17,850 bases of DNA, taken from the NCBI GenBank assembly GCA_964511405.1, contig CAZEFK010000152.1, positions 1-17,850 on the forward strand, given 5' to 3'. The DNA is from CAZEFK01 sp964511405 (GTDB lineage Bacteria; Pseudomonadota; Alphaproteobacteria; Elsterales; Elsteraceae). This document shows, one piece after another, positions 12,567 to 17,850 of this stretch (the stretch's first letter is position 1; the number at the start of each line of letters is the position of its first letter). The translations under genes were made by a program, and so were the position numbers. Under the pieces are notes generated by a model. The model saw nothing but the letters and a program-made list of their open reading frames with translations, was not told the DNA's origin and did no database searches.

Positions 12567-14255
12567 CTACACCCGCACCACGTGGATGTCGGTGACCGGC
12601 TTGTGGCCGAGCTCGGCATTGGCGGCGCGGCGCAGCGCCTGGCGGGCGGCGTCCCGGACCGCGCCGTCGTCGCGTCGGGCGCCGGCCGGCAGGCCGGCAA
12701 CCGCCTCGGCCAGGATGTCGCCGAAGCGCCGGGCCAAGCCGCCGTCGGCGGCGGGATCCAGCAGGCCATGCAGCGTGACCTGGGGGGCGGCCAGCAGGTC
12801 GCCGCCGCGGTCCAGCACCAGGGTCGCGACGGCCGAGCCGTTGGCGACCATGCGCGACCGCTCGCGCGCCACCACCCCGTCCAGCGGCACCAGCCGGTTG
12901 CCGTCCAGGCCCAGCCGGCCGGCATGGACCTTGTCGATGATCGCCGGCTCGCCCGGCCCCAGCCGGATCACGTCGCCATTGCCGACCACCAGGCTGCGCG
13001 GCACCTGGCACTGGGTCGCGAAGCGGGCATGCTCGACCAGATGGCGATGCTCGCCATGGACCGGCACCGCCAGCCGCGGCCGGATCTGGGCATACATGCG
13101 CGCCAGCTCGTCGCGCGCGGGGTGGCCCGAGACATGGACGAAATGGTCGCGCTCGGTGATCACCTCGACGCCGATGCGGGTCAGCTGGTCCTGCAGCCGC
13201 CCGATCGCCTTCTCGTTGCCCGGGATGATGCGGCTGGAGAAGATGACGGCGTCGCCCTCCTCCATCACCACCTGGGGGTGGTCGTCATGGGCGATCCGCC
13301 ACAAGGCCGCCCGCGGCTCGCCCTGGCTGCCGGTGCACACCATCACGATCTTGTCGCGCGGGACGTAGCCGATCTCGTCCTCGCGCAGGAACGGCGGCAG
13401 GCCGGTCAGATAGCCGTTCTCGCGTGCGGCCTCGGCCATGCGGTAGAGACTGCGGCCGACCAACCCGACCTGGCGGTCGTGGATGGCTGCGACCTCGGCG
13501 ATCGACTGCAGGCGAGCCAGGTTCGAGGCAAAGCAGGCGACCGCCACCCGGTTGCGGAAGCGGCCGACCAGCTCGGTCAGGCTGGCCCTGACCTCGGCCT
13601 CGGAGCCGGCCTCGCCGTCGCGGAAGACGTTGGTCGAATCGCCGATCAGGGCCAGCACGCCCTCGGCGCCGATCTCGCCCAGCCGGGCATGGTCCGACGT
13701 CGGCCCCAGCAGTGGGTCGGGATCGAACTTCCAGTCGCCGGTATGCAGCACCGTGCCCGCCGGCGTGCGGATGGCCAGGCCGTTGGGCTCGGGGATCGAG
13801 TGGGTCAGCGTGACCAGCTCGAACTCGAACGGCCCCAGCGTGAACCGGCCGCGCAGCGGGACCACGGTGATCTTGCATTCGCCGGCCAGGCCCGCTTCCT
13901 GCAGCTTGCGCTTCAGCACGCTGGCCGTGAACGGGGTGGCATAGACCGGGCAGCGCAGGCGCCGCCACAGATGCGGAACCGCGCCGATATGGTCCTCATG
14001 GGCGTGGGTAAGCACCAGGCCCAGGAGGTCGTCCTTGCGCTCGGCGATGAAGGCGGGATCGGGCATGACCACCTCGATCCCCGGCACGACCTCCTCGCCG
14101 AAGGTGACGCCCAGGTCGACGATCACCCATTTGCCGGCATAGCCGTAGAGATTGAGGTTCATCCCGATCTCGCCGGCGCCGCCGAGCGGCACGAACAGGA
14201 GCTCGCGCTCCCCCCAGATCGCGGTATTGAGCTGCAAGCCGTCCAATCTCGTCAC
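12567..14255 (-). CDS. rnj: Ribonuclease J
   Basis: 562 aa with the chosen GTG start. It is a cytoplasmic metallo-beta-lactamase/beta-CASP nuclease with 5'-3' exonuclease and endonuclease activity in RNA processing and decay. Seen are PLGGAGEIGMN (23-33), the metal motif HAHEDH (84-89), HTGDWKFD, the DSTNVF segment, and in the beta-CASP/C-terminal part SGHPARDEL and VPVHGEHRHL. The length matches alphaproteobacterial RNase J. GTG 14255 overlaps the coaX TGA as GTGA, a usual coupling arrangement. An upstream ATG at 14291 (574 aa) would overlap coaX by 40 bases and add residues without family similarity, but it cannot be excluded. Confidence 0.93.
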   Translation of the reverse strand: MTRLDGLQLNTAIWGERELLFVPLGGAGEIGMNLNLYGYAGKWVIVDLGVTFGEEVVPGIEVVMPDPAFIAERKDDLLGLVLTHAHEDHIGAVPHLWRRLRCPVYATPFTASVLKRKLQEAGLAGECKITVVPLRGRFTLGPFEFELVTLTHSIPEPNGLAIRTPAGTVLHTGDWKFDPDPLLGPTSDHARLGEIGAEGVLALIGDSTNVFRDGEAGSEAEVRASLTELVGRFRNRVAVACFASNLARLQSIAEVAAIHDRQVGLVGRSLYRMAEAARENGYLTGLPPFLREDEIGYVPRDKIVMVCTGSQGEPRAALWRIAHDDHPQVVMEEGDAVIFSSRIIPGNEKAIGRLQDQLTRIGVEVITERDHFVHVSGHPARDELARMYAQIRPRLAVPVHGEHRHLVEHARFATQCQVPRSLVVGNGDVIRLGPGEPAIIDKVHAGRLGLDGNRLVPLDGVVARERSRMVANGSAVATLVLDRGGDLLAAPQVTLHGLLDPAADGGLARRFGDILAEAVAGLPAGARRDDGAVRDAARQALRRAANAELGHKPVTDIHVVRV

Positions 14256-15022
14256 TTCCCATGCATGCGATGAATAAGGGCCAACCCCCACAGCGTGAGG
14301 TCCGAGTCCAGGTGGGTGATCACCGGCGTCACATCCGCGAACATCGAAGCCAGGCCGCCGGTTGCAACGACCGGCAGCGTACGGCCCACTTCGTCCCCCA
14401 TGCGCCGAACGATGCCCTCCACCAGGCCGACATAGCCCCAGAACACGCCCGACTGCATGGCCGGCACCGTCGAGGTGCCGACCACCCGTTCCGGCCGGAC
14501 GACCGCGACCCGCGGCAGCTTGGCCGCGGCCCGGTACAGGGCGTCCAGCGACAGGTTGATGCCCGGCGCGATCACGCCGCCGGCATAGGCGCCGGCGCCA
14601 TCGATCAGATCGAATGTGGTGGCTGTTCCGAAATCCACAACGACCAGCGGACCGCCATATCGATCATGGGCGGCCACGGCGTTGACCAGGCGGTCGGCGC
14701 CGACCTCCTCCGGATGCGGGATCGAGGCCGCGACGGCGGGCCTGATGCCGTTCTCGCCGACCACCAGCGGCGCCGTGCGGAAATAGCGCTCGACCAGCTT
14801 GACCAGGTTGAACAGCCCGGCCGGCACCACCGACGCGATGATGCCGGCGGTCACCTGGTCGCGGGTCAGACCGTCCAGCGCCATCAGCTGCAGCAACCAG
14901 ACCGCATATTCGTCGGCGGTGCGCCGGGGATCGGTGGCGCAGCGCCAGGTGCCCAGCCGCTCGGTGCCGTCGTAGATCGCAAAAACGGTGTTGGTGTTGC
15001 CGGCGTCGATCGCAAGCAGCAT
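14252..15022 (-). CDS. coaX: Type III pantothenate kinase
   Basis: 256 aa. It phosphorylates pantothenate in the first step of coenzyme A synthesis, in the cytoplasm. ASKHA-fold motifs are present: MLLAIDAGNTNTVFAIYDG (1-19, phosphate loop), EEVGADRLVNAVAAH (105-119), VVDFGTATTFDLI (128-140) and GGVIAPGINLSLDALY (148-163). The length is normal. The start is ATG 15022, 5 bases after the birA stop; the frame is open far upstream only because of high GC. The stop overlaps the rnj GTG start. birA-coaX neighbours are frequent in bacteria, and both concern cofactor supply. Confidence 0.95.
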   Translation of the reverse strand: MLLAIDAGNTNTVFAIYDGTERLGTWRCATDPRRTADEYAVWLLQLMALDGLTRDQVTAGIIASVVPAGLFNLVKLVERYFRTAPLVVGENGIRPAVAASIPHPEEVGADRLVNAVAAHDRYGGPLVVVDFGTATTFDLIDGAGAYAGGVIAPGINLSLDALYRAAAKLPRVAVVRPERVVGTSTVPAMQSGVFWGYVGLVEGIVRRMGDEVGRTLPVVATGGLASMFADVTPVITHLDSDLTLWGLALIHRMHGK

Positions 15023-15027
15023 GGCCG

Positions 15028-15744
15028 TCAATCCGGACTGGTGAGATCGCCTGCCGTGACCCGGACCACTCCCTGAGACTGTTCCAGCAGCAAGGCGCCG
15101 TCCGCATCGAGGCCGGCGAACCGGCCGTCGCCGTGCCCCGACACCCGCAGCGCCTCGCCCGCGCGATGCCCGCGGGTGAGCCACGCCTCGCGCACGGCCG
15201 CGAAGCCGCCGGCGGTCCAATCGGCATAGCGCTCGCCAAAGCGCGCCAGCAGCCGCTCCAGCAGCGCCTCGGGCGCGAGCGTCGCGCCGTGGTCGGCCAG
15301 CGCCGTCACCGGATAGGGCACGCCCTCGGGCTTGTGGGCGACATTGACGCCGATGCCGAGCACCACCGCCCCCTGGCCATCGGACTCGAGCAGGATGCCC
15401 GAGATCTTGGCGCCGTCGACCTGCACGTCGTTGGGCCATTTGAGGCGGGACGGCACCGGTAGCGCCTCGGCCAGCGCCACGGCGGCGACCAGGGACAGGC
15501 TGGCCCATTCCGCCGACGGGCGGGCGGGCCGCAGCACCAGCGAGGCCGCCAGGTTGCCGGCCGGCGATTGCCAGCGCCGCCCCTGCCGCCCGCGTGCCGC
15601 CTCCTGGCGCTCGGCCGTCACCACCATGCCCTCGGGCTCGCCAGCCCGGGCCCGGGCCAAGGCTTCGTCATTGGTGCTACCGAGCACCGCGTGGCGGACC
15701 AGCCGCCACGCCATGGCTGGCCGGGCCGAGCCCGCGCCGGTCAT
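15028..15744 (-). CDS. birA: Biotin-[acetyl-CoA-carboxylase] ligase, class I
   Basis: 238 aa. It activates biotin with ATP and attaches it to the carrier protein of biotin-dependent carboxylases. The catalytic motif RGRQGRRWQSPAGNL (51-65) and KWPNDVQVDGAKISGILLE (102-120), followed by GIGVNV, are all visible. A C-terminal SH3-like part is suggested by GRFAGLDADGALLLE (207-221). There is no N-terminal helix-turn-helix, so it is a pure enzyme and not a repressor of bio genes. ATG 15744 overlaps the nuoN stop by 4 bases (ATGA), so it is coupled to complex I synthesis, as is common in alphaproteobacteria. Confidence 0.94.
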   Translation of the reverse strand: MTGAGSARPAMAWRLVRHAVLGSTNDEALARARAGEPEGMVVTAERQEAARGRQGRRWQSPAGNLAASLVLRPARPSAEWASLSLVAAVALAEALPVPSRLKWPNDVQVDGAKISGILLESDGQGAVVLGIGVNVAHKPEGVPYPVTALADHGATLAPEALLERLLARFGERYADWTAGGFAAVREAWLTRGHRAGEALRVSGHGDGRFAGLDADGALLLEQSQGVVRVTAGDLTSPD

Positions 15745-17189
15745 CCCGCGAACAGCGCGGCGGCCGCGGCCGAGGCGCCGGTGACCACCGAGCTGGGGAC
15801 GATCCAGAACAACAGGATGAAGGCGGTCGAGAGCGCGGTCACGACGCCGAGCTCGCCCGACAGGGGATCGAGCGTGACCGTCGCCTCGTCGAAGTACATC
15901 ACCTTGATGATGCGGATGTAATAGTAGCAGCCCACCACGCTCGCCAGCACGCCCAGGATCGCCAGCGTGTAGAGGTGGGCGTCGATGGCCGCCATGAAGA
16001 CATAGAGCTTGCCGAAGAACCCGGCGGTCGGCGGCACCCCGGCCATCGAGAACATCAGGACCGCCAAGGCGGCGGCGGTGAGCGGACGGGTCCGGCTCAG
16101 GCCCGCCAGGTCGGCGATGCCCTCGACGGGCTTGCCGCCCACCCGCATGCCCGTGATGATCGCGAAGGTGCCGACATTCATGGCCAGGTAGATCGCCATG
16201 TACAGCGCGATCCCGGCCACGCCCTTCTCGGAGCCGGCGGCCAGGCCGACCAGCACATAGCCCATGTGGCCGATCGAGCTGTAGGCCATCAGCCGCTTGA
16301 TATTGGCCTGGGCGATCGCGGCGAACGCACCCAGCGCCATCGACGCGACCGAGATGAACACCACGATCTGCTGCCACTGCGCCACCAGGTCGCCGAACGG
16401 CCCGATCATGGTGCGCACGAACAGCGCGATCGCCGCCACCTTGGGCGCCACGGCGAAGAAGGCGGTCACCGGGGTCGGCGCACCCTCATAGACGTCCGGC
16501 GTCCACATGTGGAACGGCACGGCGGCGACCTTGAACGCCAGGCCGGCCAACACGAACACCAGGCCGATCACCACGCCGACCGGCGGCGCGCCGGCGCCCA
16601 GCGTGCTGGCGATCGCGTCGAAGTTGGTGGCGCCCGAGAAGCCGTAGACCATCGACGCGCCGTAGAGCAGCATGCCCGACGACAGGGCGCCGAGCACGAA
16701 GTACTTCAGCCCCGCCTCGGTCGAGCGCTCGCTGTCGCGGCTGAACGCCGCCAGCACATAGAGCGCCAGGCTCTGCAGCTCCAAGCCGACATAGAGCGAC
16801 ATGAGGTCGTTGGCCGACACCATCAGCATCATGCCGAGGGTCGCGAACAGGCACAGCAGCGGATACTCGAAGCGGGCCAGTGCCGCGCGCTCGAGGAAGT
16901 CGAGGCTGACCACCACCGACAGCCCGGCGCCCAGCAGCACCAAGAGCTTCATGAAGCCGCCGAAGCCGTCGGCGCGGAACAGGCCGTTCAGCACCACGGC
17001 ACCGGTACCGCGGTCGGCGTCGACCAGCAGGAGCGCGGTGACGGCGAAGGCGGCAATCACGGCGCCCGCCATGAAGCGCCGCGAGCCTTCGCCCACGATG
17101 GCGCCGACCAGCACCAGCACGAGGCCGGCTACGGCCAGGAACAGTTCGGGCTCGATCGCCTGGAAGTCGAGCCAGGACAGCGCGTCCAT
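15741..17189 (-). CDS. nuoN: NADH-quinone oxidoreductase subunit N
   Basis: 482 aa, highly hydrophobic antiporter-like subunit of respiratory complex I, predicted to have about 14 inner-membrane helices. Conserved segments are SLYVGLELQSLALYVLAAF, GLKYFVLGALSSGMLLYG, LAFKVAAVPFHMWTPDVYEG (with the lysine implicated in proton transfer), KRLMAYSSIGHMGYVL and SMAGVPPTAGFFGKLYVF. It starts MDALSWLDFQ at 17189 with GGGGGA about 6 bases upstream, 11 bases after the nuoM stop. The frame runs on upstream, but that part overlaps nuoM. The order nuoM-nuoN-birA is standard for the group. Confidence 0.96.
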   Translation of the reverse strand: MDALSWLDFQAIEPELFLAVAGLVLVLVGAIVGEGSRRFMAGAVIAAFAVTALLLVDADRGTGAVVLNGLFRADGFGGFMKLLVLLGAGLSVVVSLDFLERAALARFEYPLLCLFATLGMMLMVSANDLMSLYVGLELQSLALYVLAAFSRDSERSTEAGLKYFVLGALSSGMLLYGASMVYGFSGATNFDAIASTLGAGAPPVGVVIGLVFVLAGLAFKVAAVPFHMWTPDVYEGAPTPVTAFFAVAPKVAAIALFVRTMIGPFGDLVAQWQQIVVFISVASMALGAFAAIAQANIKRLMAYSSIGHMGYVLVGLAAGSEKGVAGIALYMAIYLAMNVGTFAIITGMRVGGKPVEGIADLAGLSRTRPLTAAALAVLMFSMAGVPPTAGFFGKLYVFMAAIDAHLYTLAILGVLASVVGCYYYIRIIKVMYFDEATVTLDPLSGELGVVTALSTAFILLFWIVPSSVVTGASAAAAALFAG

Positions 17190-17200
17190 CGAGGATCCCC

Positions 17201-17850
17201 CTACTTCGCCGCGACGGACGTCGCCGCGGCCGCGGCCGCGACAGCCGTCGACGGGGCCGGTGCCGCCACCGCCAGGCGATAGGTCTTCACGAGATTGTCG
17301 ACCGACGCGTTCATGGGGCCCAGGAACGAGGTCGGATATACGCCCATCCACAGGGCGATGGCGATCAGCGGCGCGAACACCGCGACCTCGCGCAGCGACA
17401 TGTCGGTGATCGCCTTCAGCTTGTCGTTCACGATGGTGCCGAAGATGACCCGGCGATACAGCCACAGGCTGTAGGCCGCCCCCAGGATGATGCCGGTGGT
17501 GGCCAGTGCCGCCACCCAGGTGTTGGCCTGGAAGGCGCCGATGATGACCAGGAATTCGCCGACGAAGCCCGACGACGCCGGCAGCCCGACGGTGGCCAGC
17601 GTGAACAGCATGAACACCAGGGCATATTTCGGCATGCGGTGGACCAGGCCGCCATAGAACGCGATCTCGCGCGTGTGCATGCGGTCATAGACGACGCCGA
17701 CGCACAGGAACAGCGCGGCCGAGACGATGCCGTGGCTCAGCATCTGGAACACCGCGCCTTCGACCCCCTGCTGGTTGAGGGTGAAGATGCCGATCGTCAC
17801 GAAGCCCATGTGGGCGACCGACGAATACGCGATCAGCTTCTTCATGTCCT
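17201..17850 (-). CDS. nuoM: NADH-quinone oxidoreductase subunit M, C-terminal part (cut by the window edge)
   Basis: The last 216 or so residues of the proton-pumping subunit NuoM; the start lies beyond the right edge. The visible part opens with DMKKLIAYSSVAHMGFVTIG, a conserved antiporter segment. It contains SHGIVSAALFLCVGVVYDR and the LPASSGFVGEF motif, whose glutamate corresponds to the conserved C-terminal helix residue of NuoM, and then further helices. The C-terminus is an alanine-rich tail (LAVAAPAPSTAVAAAAAATS) that looks species-specific. It precedes nuoN by 11 bases; nuoL and the rest of the complex should follow outside the window. The internal ATG at 17845 is not a start. Confidence 0.95.
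   Translation of the reverse strand, partial: DMKKLIAYSSVAHMGFVTIGIFTLNQQGVEGAVFQMLSHGIVSAALFLCVGVVYDRMHTREIAFYGGLVHRMPKYALVFMLFTLATVGLPASSGFVGEFLVIIGAFQANTWVAALATTGIILGAAYSLWLYRRVIFGTIVNDKLKAITDMSLREVAVFAPLIAIALWMGVYPTSFLGPMNASVDNLVKTYRLAVAAPAPSTAVAAAAAATSVAAK

Noticed and set aside
12582..14273. Plus-strand open frame of about 560 codons
   Set aside because: It mirrors rnj almost exactly; no ribosome site or recognisable motif.
15594..17282. Long plus-strand open frame of about 560 codons
   Set aside because: Antisense to birA, nuoN and nuoM; composition (His, Arg, Gln, Asp) is that of a GC-driven shadow frame.
1..17850. CRISPR array, tRNA, rRNA, insertion sequence, prophage, toxin-antitoxin or defence genes
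   Set aside because: Looked for on both strands; no regularly spaced repeats, no cloverleaf or CCA-type segment, and no transposase, integrase or nuclease-helicase motifs apart from RNase J.

Overview
The window is 17.85 kb of very GC-rich chromosome with almost no spare DNA, and nearly every gene is on the minus strand. Gene order and protein sequences point to an alphaproteobacterium, probably in or near the Rhodospirillales. The clues are the run nuoM-nuoN-birA-coaX-rnj-mce-DUF1467 followed by proS-lolC-lolD, a short ProS without the inserted editing domain, and an Aap-type general amino-acid transporter. I cannot name the genus. I saw no prophage, insertion sequence, CRISPR array, tRNA or rRNA.

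Layout from right to left, which is the direction of transcription. At 17850-11901 lies a tightly packed block: the end of nuoM, nuoN, birA (biotin ligase), coaX (type III pantothenate kinase), rnj (RNase J), mce (methylmalonyl-CoA epimerase) and a small DUF1467 membrane protein. Several junctions overlap or abut, which suggests one co-transcribed, translationally coupled set. A 343-bp gap (11558-11900) follows. It has no convincing protein gene, but it contains a very strong intrinsic terminator that faces the plus strand, so a small RNA is likely there. Next come an unrecognised secreted protein of 179 aa (11018-11557), proS, lolC, lolD, a second lolC/E-type gene and a CHAD-domain gene (down to 5473).

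hisI (5083-5466) is the only clear plus-strand protein gene. It sits head-to-head with zur, and the two start codons share bases. To the left is a complete aapJQMP operon (4446-135) for uptake of L-amino acids, with its own candidate promoter, two inverted repeats in the aapJ leader, and two very strong hairpins between aapJ and aapQ.

Most of the window is housekeeping: respiration, cofactors, translation, RNA decay, lipoprotein export, histidine synthesis, zinc sensing and nutrient uptake. I found no clear new multi-gene system. The points most worth a second look are the duplicated LolC/E pair, in which one copy appears to have lost the LolA-binding Hook; the orphan plus-strand terminator and candidate small RNA; and the overlapping zur/hisI starts.
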